Assembly (NCBI RefSeq): GCF_051014445.1
Contig: NC_135136.1
Span: forward strand, 12,418,001 to 12,482,000
From: Colletes latitarsis
Taxonomy: Eukaryota > Arthropoda > Insecta > Hymenoptera > Colletidae
Length of the DNA stretch: 64,000 nucleotides
Reading direction: 5' to 3'
In this document: positions 14,401 through 29,200 of the stretch, piece by piece
Layout: each line of letters opens with the position of its first letter
Numbering within the stretch: the stretch's first letter is position 1
Translations under genes and position numbers: made by a program
The notes under the pieces: generated by a model
Seen by the model: the letters and a program-made list of their open reading frames with translations, nothing else
What the model was told of the DNA's origin: nothing
The model's database searches: none

Positions 14401-15645
14401 CTTGTTGGCCAGATCCTTTTCTTCCACTGGTTTGGATCACGTAGTAATGTGATGCCACACTGAAACAGTCAAATAATCCTAGTCTTGATAAATATTTTAG
14501 AGGATAACGCAAGTTATGTCTGGGTTAGGTCGGGGATGTGCCCTCGTCAGGCTCATACTTTCGCATATATCTCATACTTCATGGCTAGATCCTGGGCTTT
14601 TTCTGCATTAGATCACGTAGTAAAGTGGTACCACACTGAGACAGTCAATTAATCCTGGTCTTGATAATTATTTTAGAGGATAACGCAAGTTATGTCTGGG
14701 TAAGTTCTGGGATTTGACCTCATCAGGCTCAGACTTTCGCGTTTTTCACATACTTGTTGAACAGATCCTGGGTTTTTTCTTGTTTGGATCACGTAGTAAT
14801 GTGGTACCACACTAAAACAGTCCATTAAACCTGGTTTCGATCAATATTTTAGAGAATAATTCTTGTTAGGTCTGGGATTTGCTCACATCAGGCTCATTCT
14901 TTCGCATATTTCTCATACTTGATGGCTAGGTCCTAGGCTCTTTCTGGATTGCATCACGTAGTAATGTAGTACCACACTGAAACAGTCAATAAAACCTGGT
15001 TTCGATCAATATTTTAGAGGATAACGCATGTTAGGTCTGGAATAGGTCTGGGATTTGCCCCCATCAGACTCATACTTTCGCATTTTTCACATACTTGTTG
15101 AACAGATCCTGGGTTTTTTTTCTGGTTTGGATCACGTAGTAGTGTGGTACCACACTGAAACAGCCGATTAAACCTGGTTTCGATCAATATTTTAGAGGAT
15201 AACGCATGTTATGTCTAGGTTAGGCCTGGGATTTGCCCTCATCAGACTCATACTTTCGCATTCTTCACATACTTGTTGAACGGATCCTGGGTTTTTTCTG
15301 GTTTGCATCACGTTGTAATGTGGTACCACACTGAAACAATCAGTTAAACCTGGTCTTGATAAATATATTAGAGGATAACGCATGTTAGGTCTGGGATAGG
15401 TCTGGGATTTGCCCTCATCAGGGACATACTTTCGCAGTTTTAACATACATGTTGACCTGATCGAGGGTTTTTTCTCCTTTGGATCACGTAGTAAAGTGGT
15501 ACCACACTAAAACAGTCAATTAAACCTGGTTTCGATCAAAATTTTAGAGGATAACGCAAGTTATGTCTGGGATAGGTCTGGGATTTGCCCTCATCAGACT
15601 CATACTTTCGCGTTTTTCACATACTTGTTGAACGGATCCTGGGTT
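11401..15645. repeat. Large satellite duplication, copy 2
   Basis: Second copy of the block at about 6,143-10,385. It matches until about 15,645, where the first copy continues with CACGCAGTAATG and this copy with CACGTAGTAATG and the ATTCAATTAAACCTGGTC variant. The sequence just left of it (about 10,997-11,470) instead matches 5,221-5,694 with an offset of 5,776 bp, so the join is a recombination breakpoint between two different registers. Confidence 0.85.
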
Positions 15646-18379
15646 TTTTCTGGTTCGGATCACGTAGTAATGTGGTACCACACTGAAACATTCAATTAAA
15701 CCTGGTCTTGATAAATATTTTAGAGGGTAACGCATATTAGGTCTGGGTAAGGTCTAGGATTTGCCATCATCAGGCTCATACTTTCGCATATTTCTAATAC
15801 TTCATGGCTAGATCCTGGGCTATTTCTGGATCGGATCAGGTAGTAAAGTGGTGCCACACTAAAACAGTCGATTAAACCTGGTTTCGATCAATATTTTAGA
15901 GGATAACGCATGTTAGGTCTAGGTTAGGCCTGGGATTTGCCCTCATCAGTGTCATTCTTTCGCAGTTTTAACATACATGTTGACCTAATCGAGGGTTTTT
16001 TCTGCTTTGCATCACGTAGTAAAGTGGTACCACACTAAAATAGCCAATTAAACCTGGTCTTGATAAATATTTCTGAGGATAACGCATGTTAGGTCTAGGT
16101 TAGGCCTGGGATTTGCCCTGATCAGGGACATACTTTCGCAGTTTTAACATACATGTTGACATGATCGAGGGTTTTTTCTCCTTTGGATCACGTAGTAAAG
16201 TGGTACCACACTAAAACAGTCAATTAAACCTGGTTTCGATCAATATTTTAGAGGATAACGCAAGTTATGTCTGGGATAGGTCTGGGATTTGCCCTCATCA
16301 GACTCATACTTTCGCGTTTTTCACATACTTGTTGAGCAGATCCTGGGTTTTTTATGGTATGGATCACGTAGTAATGTGGTACCACACTAAAACAGTCCAT
16401 AAAACCTGGTTTCGATCAATATTTTAGAGAATAATTCTTGTTAGGTCTAGGTTAGGTCTGGGATTTGCTCACATCAGGCTCATTCTTTCGCATATTTCTC
16501 ATACTTGATGGCTAGATCCTAGGCTCTTTCTGGATTGCATCACGTAGTAATGTAGTACCACACTGAAACAGTCAATAAAACCTGATTTCCATCAATATTT
16601 TAGAGAATCGTTCATGATAGGTCTAGTTTAAGTGTGGGATTTGCTCTCATCAGACTCATTCTTTCGCATATTTCTCATACTTGAAGGCTAGATCCTGGGC
16701 TTTTTCTGGATTGCATCACGTAGTAATGTAGTACAACACTGAAACAGTCAATTAAACCTGGTTGCCATCAATATTTTAGAGGACAACGCATGTTAGGTCT
16801 AGGTTAGTCCTGGGATTTGCCCTCATCGGGGTCATACTATCACAGTTTTAACATACATGTTGACCTGATCGAGAGTTTTCTCTGCTTTGGATCACGTAGT
16901 AAAGTGGTACCACACTGAAACAGTCAACTAAACCTGGTTTCGATCAATATTTTAGAGGATAACGCATGTTAGGTCTAGGTTAGGCCTCGGATTTGCCCTC
17001 ATCAGGGTCATACTTTCGCAGTTTTAACATACATGTTGACCTGATCGAGGGTTTTTTCTGCTTTTGATCACATAGTAAAGTGGTACCACACTGAAACAGT
17101 CGATTAAACCTGGTTTCGATCAATATTTTAGAGGATAACGCAAGTTAGGTCTGGGATAGGTCTGGGATTTGCCCTCATCAGACACATACTTTCGCGTTTT
17201 TCACATACTTGTTGAACAGATCCTGGGTTTTTTATGGTTTGGTTCACGTAGTAATGTGGTACCTCACTGAAACAGTCCATTAAACCTGGTTTCGATCAAT
17301 ATTTTAGAGGACGACGCAAGTTAGGTCTGGGATAGTTGTGGGATTTGCCCTCATCAGGGTCATACTTTCGCAGTTTTAACATACATGTTGACCTGATCGA
17401 GGGTTTTTTCTGCTTTCGATCACGTAGTAAAGTGGTACCACACTGAAACAGTCCATTAAACCTGGTTTCGATCAATATTTTAGAGGATAACGCAAGTTAG
17501 GTCTGGGATAGGTCTGGGATTCGCCCTCATCAGGCTCATACTTTCGCGTTTTTCACATACTTCTTGAACAGATCCTGGGTTTTTTCTGGTTTGGGTCACG
17601 TAGTAATGTGAAACCACATTGAAACAGTCCATTAAACCTGGTTCCGATCAATATTTTAGAGGATAACGCATGTTAGGTCTAGGTTAGGTCTGGGATTTGC
17701 CCTCATCAGGCTCATACTTTCGCAGTTTTAACATACATGTTGACCTGATCGAGGGTTTTTTCAGCTTTGGATCACGTAGTAAAGTGGTACCACACTGAAA
17801 CTGTCCATTAAACTTGGTTTCGATCAATATTTTAGATGATGACGCTTGTTAGGTCTAGGTTAGTTCTGGGATTTGCTCTCATAAGGCTCATTCTTTCGCA
17901 TATTTCACATACTTGTTAAACAGATCCTGGGTTTTTTCAGGTTTGGATCACGCAGTAATGTGGTACCACACTGAAACAGTCCACTAAACCTGGTTTCGAT
18001 CAATATTTTAGAGGATAACGCAAGTTATGTCTGGGATAGGTCTGGGATTTGCCCCCATCAGACCCATACTTTCGCATATTTCTCATACTTAATGGCTAGA
18101 GCCTGGGCTATTTCTGCATTGGATCACGTAGTAATGTGGTACCACACTGAAACAGTCAATCAAACCTGGTTTCGATCAATATTTTAGAGGATAACGCATG
18201 TCAGGTCTGGAATAGGTCTGGGATTTGCCCCCACCAGACTCATACTTTCGCATTTTTCACATACTTGTTGAACAGATCCTGGGTTTTTTTTCTGGTTTGG
18301 ATCACGTAGTAGTGTGGTACCACACTGAAACAGCCGATTAAACCTGGTTTCGATCAATATTTTAGAGGATAACGCATGT

Positions 18380-21300
18380 TATGTCTAGGTTAGGCCTGGG
18401 ATTTGCCCTCATCAGACTCATACTTTCGCATTCTTCACATACTTGTTGAACGGATCCTGGGTTTTTTCTGCTTTGGATCAAGTAGAAAAGTGGTGCCACA
18501 CTAAAACAGTCTATTAAACCTGGTTTCGATCAATATTTTAGAGGATAACGCATGTTAGGTCTAGGTTAGGCCTGGGATTTGCCCTCATCAGTGTCATACT
18601 TTTGCAGTTTTAACATATATGTTGCCCTAATCGAGGGTTTTTTCTGGTTTGGATTACGTAGCAAAGTGGTACCACACTAAAACAGTCAATTAAACCTGGT
18701 TTCGATCAATATTTTAGAGGATAACGCAAGTTATGTCTGGGTTAGGCCTGGGATTATCACCCATCAGACTCATACTTTCGCGTTTTTCACATACTTGTTG
18801 AACTGATCCTGGGATTCTTTCTGGTTTGGATCGCGCAGTAATGTGGTACCACACTGAAACAGTCCATTAAACCTGGTATCGATCAATATTTTAGAGAATA
18901 ATTCATGTTAGGTCTAGGTTTGGTCTGGGATTTGCTCACATAAGTCTCATTCTTTCGCATATTTCTCATACTTGATGGCTAGATCCTAGGCTTTCTCTGG
19001 ATTGCATCACGTAGTAATGTAGTACCACACTAAAACAGTCTATTAAACCTGGTTTCGATCAATATTTTAGAGGATAACGCATGTTAGGTCCAGGTTAGGC
19101 CTGGGATTTGCCCTCATCAGTGTCATGCTTTTGCAGTTTTAACATATATGTTGCCCTAATCGAGGGTTTTTTCTGCTTTCGATCACGTAGCAAAGTGGTA
19201 CCACACTAAAACAGTCAATTAAACCTGGTTTCGATAAATATTTTAGAGGACAACGCAAGTTATGCCTGGGATAGGCCTGGGATTTGCCCTCATCAGTGTC
19301 ATACTTTTGCAGTTTTAACATACATGTTGACCTAATCGAGGGTTTTTTCTGCTTTGGATCAAGTAGAAGAGTGGTGCCACACTAAAACAGTCCATTAAAC
19401 CTGGTTTCGATCAATATTTTAGTGGATAACGCATGTTAGGTCCAGGTTAGGCCTGGGATTTGCCCTCATCAGTGTCATGCTTTTGCAGTTTTAACATATA
19501 TGTTGCCGTAATCGAGGGTTTTTTCTGCTTTGGATCACGCAGTAATGTGGTACCACACTGCAACATTCCACTAAACCTGGTTTCGATCAATATTTTAGAG
19601 GATAACGCATGTTATGTCTAGGTTAGGCCTGGTATTTGCCCTCATCAGACTCATACTTACGCATACTTCACATACCTGTTAAACAGATCCTGGGTTTTCT
19701 TCTGGTTTGGATCACGTAGTAATGTGGTACCACACTGAAACAGTCGATTAAACCTGGTCTTGATAAATATTTTAGAGGGTAACGCATATTAGGTCTGGGT
19801 AAGGTCTAGGATTTGCCATCATCAGGCTCATACTTTCGCATATTTCTAATACTTCATGGCTAGATCCTGGGCTATTTCTGGATCGGATCACGTAGTAATG
19901 TGGTACCACACTGAAACAGTCCATTAAACCTGGTTTCGATCAATATTTTCGAGGATAACGCATGTTAGGTCTAGGTTTGGTCTGGGATTTGCTCTCATCA
20001 GGCTCGTACTTTCGCGTTTTTCACATACTTGATGGTCAGATTGTGGGCTTTTTCTGGTTTGGATCACGTAGTAATGTGGTACCACACTGAAACAGTCGAT
20101 TAAACCTGGTTTCGATCAATATTTTAGAGGATAACGCAAGTTATGTCTGGTATAGGTCTGGGATTTGCCCTCATCAGACTCATACTTTCGCGTTTTTCAC
20201 ATACTTGTTGAACAGATCCTGGGGTTTTTCTGGTTTGGATGAGGTAGTAACGTGGTACCACACTGAAACAATCCATTAATCCTGGTTTCGATCAGTATTT
20301 TAGAGGATAACGCAAGCTAGGTCTGGGATAGGTCTGGGATTTGCCCTCATCACGCTCATAGTTCCGCGTTTTTCACATACTTGTTGATCAGATCCTGGGT
20401 TTTTTCTGCTTTGGATCCCGTAGTAATGTGGTACCACAATGAAGCAGTCCATTAAACCTGGTTTCGATCAATATTTTAGAGGATAACGCATCTTAGGTCT
20501 TGGTTAGGTCTGGGATTTGCTCTCATCAGACTCGTACTTTCGCATATTTCTCATACTTATGGCCAGATTCTGGGCCTTTTCTGGTTTGGATCGCGTAGTA
20601 ATGTGGTACCACACTGCAACAGTCCACTAAACCTGGTTTCGATCAATATTTTAGAGGATAACGCATGTTATGTCTAGGTTAGGCCAGGGATTTGCCCTCA
20701 TCAGACTCATACTTTTGCATTCTTCACATACTTGTTGAACGGATCCTGGGTTTTTTCTGGTTTGGATCACGTAGTAATGTGGTACCACACTGAAACATTC
20801 AATTAAACCTGGTCTTGATAAATATTTTAGAGGATAACGCATGTTAGGCCTGGGTAAGGTCTAGCATTTGCCATCATCAGGCTCATACTTTCGCATATTT
20901 CTAATACTTCATGGCTAGATCCTGGGCTTTTTCTGGAGTGCATCATGTAGTAATGTAGTACAACATTGAAACAGTCAATTAAACCTGGTTTCCATCAATA
21001 TTTTAGAGGACAGCTCATGTTAGGTCTAGGTTAGGCATGGGATTTGCCCTCATCAGGGTCATACTTTCGCAGTTTTAACATACATGTTGACCTAATCGAG
21101 GGTTTATTCTGCTTTGGATCACGCAGTAATGTGGTACCACACTGCAACATTCCACTAAACCTGATTTCGATCAATATTTTCGAGGATAACACATGTTATG
21201 TCTAGGTTAGGCCTGGTATTTGCCCTCATCAGACTCATACTTACGCATACTTCACATACTTGTTAAACAGATCCTGGGTTTTCTTCTGGTTTGGATCACG

Positions 21301-24300
21301 TAGTAATGTGGTACCATACTGAAACAGTCGATTAAACCTGGTTTCGCTCAATATCTTTGCGGATAACGCATGTTAGGTCTAGGTTAGGCCTGGGATTATC
21401 ACTCATCAGACTCATACTTTCGCATTCTTCACATACTTGTTGAACGGATCCTGGGTTTTTTCTGGTTTGGATCACGTAGTAATGTGGTACCACACTGAAA
21501 CATTCAATTAAACCTGGTCTTGATAAATATTTTAGAGGATAACGCATGTTAGGCCTGGGTAAGGTCTAGGATTTGCCATCATCAGGCTCATACTTTCGCA
21601 TATTTCTGACACTTCATGGCTAGATCCTGGGCTATTTCTGGATTGGATTACGTAGTAATGTGGTACCACACTGAAACAGTCAATTAAACCTGGTTTCGAT
21701 CAATATTTTAGAGGATAAAGCAAGTTAGGTCTGGGATAGGTCTGGGATTTGCCCTCATCAGTGTCATACTTTTGCAGTTTTAACATATATGTTGCCCTAA
21801 TCGAGGGTTTTTTCTGCTTTGGATCACGCAGTAATGTGGTACCACACTGCAACATTCCACTAAACCTGATTACGATCAATATTTTCGAGGATGACGCATG
21901 TTAGGTCTAGGTTAGGCCTGCGATTATCACTCATCAGACTCATACTTTCGCATTCTTCACATACTTGTTGAACGGATCCTGGGTTTTTTCTGGTTTGGAT
22001 CACGTAGTAATGTGGTACCACACTGAAACAGTCGATTAAACCTGGTTTCGATCAATATTTTTGAGGATAACGCATGTTAGGTCTAGGCAAGGCCTGGGAT
22101 TTTCACTCATCAGACTCATACTTACGCATTCTTCACATACTTGTTAAACGGATCCTGGGTTTTTTCTGGTTTGGATCACGTAGTAATGTGGTACCACACT
22201 GAAACATTCAATTAAACCTGGTCTTGATAAATATTTTAGAGGGTAACGCATATTAGGTCTGGGTAAGGTCTAGGATTTGCCATCATCAGGCTCATACTTT
22301 CGCATATTTCTAATACTTCATGGCTAGATCCTGGGCTATTTCTGGATTGGATCACGTAGTAATGTGGTACCACACTGAAACAGTCCATTAAACCTGGTTT
22401 CGATCAATATTCTAGAGGATAACGCAAGTTATGTTTGGGATAGGTCTGGGATTTGCCCTCATCAGGCTCATACTTTCGCGTTTTTCACATACTTGTTGAA
22501 CAGATCCTGGGTTTTTTCTGGTTTGGATCGCGCAGTAATATGGTACCACACTGAAACAGTCCATTAAACCTGGTTTCGATCAATATTTTAGAGAATAATT
22601 CATGTTAGGTCTAGGTTTGGTCTGGGATTTGCTCACATAAGGCTCATTCTTTCGCATATTTCTCATACTTGATGGCTAGATCCTAGGCTTTTTCTGGATT
22701 GCATCACGTAGTAATGTAGTACCACACTGAAACAGTCAATAAAACCTGGTTTCCATCAATATTTTAGAGAATAATTCATGTTAGGCCTAGGTTAGGTCTG
22801 GGATTTGCTCTCATCAGACTCATTCTTTCGCATATCTCTCATACTTGATGGCTAGATCCTGGGCTTTTTCTGGAGTGCATCACGTAGTAATGTAGTACAA
22901 CATTGAAACAGTCAATTAAACCTGGTTTCCATCAATATTTTAGAGGACAGCTCATGTTAGGTCTAGGTTAGGCATGGGATTTGCCCTCATCAGGGTCATA
23001 CTTTCGCAGTTTTAACATACATGTTGACCTAATCGAGGGTTTTTTCTGCTTTGGATCACGCAGTAATGTGGTACCACACTGCAACATTCCACTAAACCTG
23101 ATTTCGATCAATATTTTCGAGGATAACACATGTTATGTCTAGGTTAGGCCTGGTATTTGCCCTCATCAGACTCATACTTACGCATACTTCACATACTTGT
23201 TAAACAGATCCTGGGTTTTCTTCTGGTTTGGATCACGTAGTAATGTGGTACCATACTGAAACAGTCGATTAAACCTGGTTTCGCTCAATATTTTTGCGGA
23301 TAACGCATGTTAGGTCTAGGTTAGGCCTGGGATTATCAATCATCAGACTCATACTTTCGCATTCTTCACATACTTGTTGAACGGATCCTGGGTTTTTTCT
23401 GGTTTGGATCGCGCAGTAATGTGGTACCACACTGAAACATTCAATTAAACCTGGTCTTGATAAATATTTTAGAGGATAACGTATGTTAGGCCTGGGTAAG
23501 GTCTAGGATTTGCCATCATCAGGCTCATACTTTCGCATATTTCTGACACTTCATGGCTAGATCCTGGGCTATTTCTGGATTGGATCACGTAGTAATGTGG
23601 TACCACACTGAAACAGTCCATTAAACCTGGTTTCGATCAATATTTTAGAGGATAACGCAAGTTAGGTCTGGGATAGGTCTGGGATTTGCCCTCATCAGTG
23701 TCATACTTTTGCAGTTTTAACATATATGTTGCCCTAATCGAGGGTTTTTTCTGCTTTGGATCACGCAGTAATGTGGTACCACACTGCAACATTCCACTAA
23801 ACCTGATTTCGATCAATATTTTAGAGGATAACGCATGTTATGTCTAGGTTAGGCCTGGTATTTGCCCTCATCAGACTCATACTTACGCATACTTCACATA
23901 CTTGTTAAACAGATCCTGGGTTTTCTTCTGGTTTGGATCACGTAGTAATGTGGTACCATTCTGAAACAGTCGATTAAACCTGGTTTCGCTCAATATTTTT
24001 GCGGATAACGGATGTTAGGTCTAGGTTAGGCCTGGGATTATCACTCATCAGACTCATACTTTCGCATTCTTCACATACTTGTTGAACGGATCCTGGGTTT
24101 TTTCTGGTTTGGATCACGTAGTAATGTGGTACCACACTGAAACATTCAATTAAACCTGGTCTTGATAAATATTTTAGAGGATAACGCATGTTAGGCCTGG
24201 GTAAGGTCTAGGATTTGCCATCATCAGGCTCATACTTTCGCATATTTCTGACACTTCATGGCTAGATCCTGGGCTATTTCTGGATTGGATCACGTAGTAA

Positions 24301-24703
24301 TGTGGTACCACACTGAAACAGTCAATTAAACCTGGTTTCGATCAATATTTTAGAGGATAACGCAAGTTAGGTCTGGGATAGGTCTGGGATTTGCCCTCAT
24401 CAGGCTCATACTTTCGCGTTTTTCACATACTTGTTGAACAGATCCTGGGTTTTTTCTGGTTTGGATCAGGTAGTAATGAGGTACCCCACTGAAACAGTCC
24501 ATTAAACCTGGTTTCGATCAATATTTTAGAGGATAACGCATGTTAGGTCTTGGTTAGGCCTGGGATTTGCCCTCATCAGTGTCATACTTTCGCAGTTTTA
24601 ACATACGTGTTGACCTGATCGAGGGTTTTTTCTGCTTTGGATCACGTAGAATAGTGCCACACTAAAACAGTCAATTAAACCTGGTTTCGATCAATATTTT
24701 AGA
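18380..24703. repeat. Large satellite duplication, copy 1 (offset about 7.9 then 8.63 kb)
   Basis: This block is matched at about 26,300-33,331. From 18,380 the offset is 7,923 bp. It falls to 7,747 bp after the second copy lacks one monomer near 27.05 kb. From about 20,026 to 24,703 it is 8,628 bp, because the second copy has about 877 bp (five monomers) extra at 27,778-28,654. Identical rare variants tie the copies, for example GATCACGTAGAATAGTGCC, a 5-base deletion found at about 24,640 and 33,268, and TGAGGTACCCCACTG. Confidence 0.85.
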
Positions 24704-26107
24704 GAATAATTCATGTTAGGTCTAGGTTTGGTCTGGGATTTGCTCACATAAGGCTCATTCTTTCGCATATTTCTCATACTTGATGGCTAGATCCTAGGCT
24801 TTTTCTGGATTGCATCACGTAGTAATGTAGTACCACACTGAAACAGTCAATAAAACCTGGTTTCCATCAATATTTTAGAGAATAATTCATGTTAGGCCTA
24901 GGTTAGGTCTGGGATTTGCTCTCATCAGACTCATTCTTTCGCATATTTCTCATACTTGATGGCTAGATCCTGGGCTTTTTCTGGAGTGCATCACGTAGTA
25001 ATGTAGTACAACATTGAAACAGTCAATTAAACCTGGTTTCCATCAATATTTTAGAGGACAGATCATGTTAGGTCTAGGTTAGGCATGGGATTTGCCCTCA
25101 TCAGGGTCATACTTTCGCAGTTTTAACATACATGTTGACCTAATCGAGGGTTTTTTCTGCTTTGGATCACGCAGTAATGTGGTACCACACTGCAACATTC
25201 CACTAAACCTGATTTCGATCAATATTTTCGATGATAACACATGTTATGTCTAGGTTAGGCCTGGTATTTGCCCTCATCAGACTCATACTTACGCATACTT
25301 CACATACTTGTTAAACAGATCCTGGGTTTTCTTCTGGTTTGGATCACGTAGTAATGTGGTACCATACTGAAACAGTCGATTAAACCTGGTTTCGCTCAAT
25401 ATTTTTGCAGATAACGCATGTTAGGTCTAGGTTAGGCCTGGGATTATCACTCATCAGACTCATACTTTCGCATTCTTCGCATACTTGTTGAACGGATCCT
25501 GGGTTTTTTCTGGTTTGGATCACGTAGTAATGTGGTACCACACTGAAACATTCAATTAAACCTGGCCTTGATAAATATTTTAGAGGATAACGCATGTTAG
25601 GCCTGGGTAAGGTCTAGGATTTGCCATCATCAGGCTCATACTTTCGCATATTTCTGACACTTCATGGCTAGATCCTGGGCTATTTCTGGATTGGATCACG
25701 TAGTAATGTGGTACCACACTGAAACAGTCAATTAAACCTGGTTTCGATCAATATTTTAGAGGATAATGCAAGTTAGGTCTGGGATAGGTCTGGGATTTGC
25801 CCTCATCAGTGTCATACTTTTGCAGTTTTAACATATATGTTGCCCTAATCGAGGGTTTTTTCTGCTTTGGATCACGCAGTAATGTGGTACCACACTGCAA
25901 CATTCCACTAAACCTGATTTCGATCAATATTTTAGAGGATAACACATGTTATGTCTAGGTTAGGCCTGGTATTTGCCCTCATCAGACTCATACTTACGCA
26001 TACTTCACATACATGTTAAACAGATCCTGGGATTTCTTCTGGTTCGGATCACGTAGTAATGTGGTACCATACTGAAACAGTCGATTAAACCTGGTTTCGC
26101 TCAATAT
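22590..26107. repeat. 12-monomer higher-order repeat, 2,111 bp offset
   Basis: The run that starts at AGAGAATAATTCATG at 22,590 is repeated at 24,701, an offset of 2,111 bp (12 monomers). Downstream marks keep the offset, for example TTTTTGCGGATAACGC at 23,291 against TTTTTGCAGATAACGC near 25,402. The second copy is then repeated again about 9,686 bp further on, at 34,387-35,793, giving at least three related copies in 13 kb. Confidence 0.75.
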
Positions 26108-26299
26108 TTTAGAGGATAACGCATGTCAGGTCTGGAATAGGTCTGGGATTTTCACTCATCAGACTCATACTTACGCATTCTTCACATACTTGTTAAACGG
26201 ATCCTGGGTTTTTTCTGGTTTGGATCACGTAGTAATGTGGTACCACACTGAAACATTCAATTAAACCTGGTCTTGATAAATATTTTAGAGGGTAACGCA

Positions 26300-29200
26300 T
26301 GTTATGTCTAGGTTAGGCCTGGGATTTGCCCTCATCAGACTCATACTTTCGCATTCTTCACATACTTGTTGAACGGATCCTGGGTTTTTTCTGCTTTGGA
26401 TCAAGTAGAAAAGTGGTGCCACACTAAAACAGTCTATTAAACCTGGTTTCGATCAATATTTTAGAGGATAACGCATGTTAGGTCTAGGTTAGGCCTGGGA
26501 TTTGCCCTCATCAGTGTCATACTTTTGCAGTTTTAACATATATGTTGCCCTAATCGAGGGTTTTTTCTGGTTTGGATTACGTAGCAAAGTGGTACCACAC
26601 TAAAACAGTCAATTAAACCTGGTTTCGATCAATATTTTAGAGGATAACGCAAGTTATGTCTGGGTTAGGCCTGGGATTATCACCCATCAGACTCATACTT
26701 TCGCGTTTTTCACATACTTGTTGAACTGATCCTGGGATTCTTTCTGGTTTGGATCGCGCAGTAATGTGGTACCACACTGAAACAGTCCATTAAACCTGGT
26801 ATCGATCAATATTTTAGAGAATAATTCATGTTAGGTCTAGGTTTGGTCTGGGATTTGCTCACATAAGTCTCATTCTTTCGCATATTTCTCATACTTGATG
26901 GCTAGATCCTAGGCTTTCTCTGGATTGCATCACGTAGTAATGTAGTACCACACTAAAACAGTCTATTAAACCTGGTTTCGATCAATATTTTAGAGGATAA
27001 CGCATGTTAGGTCCAGGTTAGGCCTGGGATTTGCCCTCATCAGTGTCATACTTTTGCAGTTTTAACATACATGTTGACCTAATCGAGGGTTTTTTCTGCT
27101 TTGGATCAAGTAGAAGAGTGGTGCCACACTAAAACAGTCCATTAAACCTGGTTTCGATCAATATTTTAGTGGATAACGCATGTTAGGTCCAGGTTAGGCC
27201 TGGGATTTGCCCTCATCAGTGTCATGCTTTTGCAGTTTTAACATATATGTTGCCGTAATCGAGGGTTTTTTCTGCTTTGGATCACGCAGTAATGTGGTAC
27301 CACACTGCAACATTCCACTAAACCTGGTTTCGATCAATATTTTAGAGGATAACGCATGTTATGTCTAGGTTAGGCCTGGTATTTGCCCTCATCAGACTCA
27401 TACTTACGCATACTTCACATACCTGTTAAACAGATCCTGGGTTTTCTTCTGGTTTGGATCACGTAGTAATGTGGTACCACACTGAAACAGTCGATTAAAC
27501 CTGGTCTTGATAAATATTTTAGAGGGTAACGCATATTAGGTCTGGGTAAGGTCTAGGATTTGCCATCATCAGGCTCATACTTTCGCATATTTCTAATACT
27601 TCATGGCTAGATCCTGGGCTATTTCTGGATCGGATCACGTAGTAATGTGGTACCACACTGAAACAGTCCATTAAACCTGGTTTCGATCAATATTTTCGAG
27701 GATAACGCATGTTAGGTCTAGGTTTGGTCTGGGATTTGCTCTCATCAGGCTCGTACTTTCGCGTTTTTCACATACTTGTTGAACAGATCCTGGGTTTTTT
27801 CTGGTTTGGATCAGGTAGTAATGAGGTACCCCACTGAAACAGTCCATTAAACCTGGTTTCGATCAATATTTTAGAGGATAACGCATGTTAGGTCTTGGTT
27901 AGGCCTGGGATTTGCCCTCATCAGTGTCATACTTTCGCAGTTTTAACATACGTGTTGACCTGATCGAGGGTTTTTTCTGCTTTGGATCACGTAGAAAAGT
28001 GGTGCCACACTAAAACAGTCAATTAAACCTGGTTTCGATCAATATTTTAGAGGACAACGCAAGTTAGGTCTGGGATAGGTCTGGGAATTGCCCTCATCAG
28101 GGTCATACTTTCGCATTTTTCACATACTTGTTGAACAGGTCCTGGGTTTTTTCTGGTTTGGATCACGCAGTAATGTGGTACCACACTGCAACAGTCCCCT
28201 AAACCTGGTTTCGATCAATATTTTAGAGGATAACGCATGTTATGTCTAGGTTAGGCCTGGGATTTGCCCTCATCAGACTCATACTTACGCATTTTTCACA
28301 TACTTGTTAAACAGATCCTGGGTTTTTTTCTGGTTTGGATCACGTAGTAATGTGGTACCACACTGAAACAGTCGATTAAACCTGGTCTTGATAAATATTT
28401 TAGAGGGTAACGCATATTAGGTCTGGGTAAGGTCTAGGATTTGCCATCATCAGGCTCATACTTTCGCATATTTCTAATACTTCATGGCTAGATCCTGGGC
28501 TATTTCTGGATCGGATCACGTAGTAAAGTGGTACCACACTGAAACAGTCCATTAAACCTGGTTTCGATCAATATTTTTGAGGATAACGCATGTTAGGTCT
28601 AGGTTAGGTCTGGGATTTGCTCTCATCAGGCTCGTACTTTCGCATATTTCTCATACTTGATGGTCAGATTGTGGGCTTTTTCTGGTTTGGATCACGTAGT
28701 AATGTGGTACCACACTGAAACAGTCGATTAAACCTGGTTTCGATCAATATTTTAGAGGATAACGCAAGTTATGTCTGGTATAGGTCTGGGATTTGCCCAC
28801 ATCAGACTCATACTTTCGCGTTTTTCACATACTTGTTGAACAGATCCTGGGTTTTTTCTGGTTTGGATGAGGTAGTAACGTGGTACCACACTGAAACAAT
28901 CCATTAATCCTGGTTTCGATCAGTATTTTAGAGGATAACGCAAGCTAGGTCTGGGATAGGTCTGGGATTTGCCCTCATCACGCTCATAGTTCCGCGTTTT
29001 TCACATACTTGTTGATCAGATCCTGGGTTTTTTCTGCTTTGGATCCCGTAGTAATGTGGTACCACAATGAAGCAGTCCATTAAACCTGGTTTCGATCAAT
29101 ATTTTAGAGGATAACGCATCTTAGGTCTTGGTTAGGTCTGGGATTTGCTCTCATCAGACTCGTACTTTCGCATATTTCTCATACTTATGGCCAGATTCTG

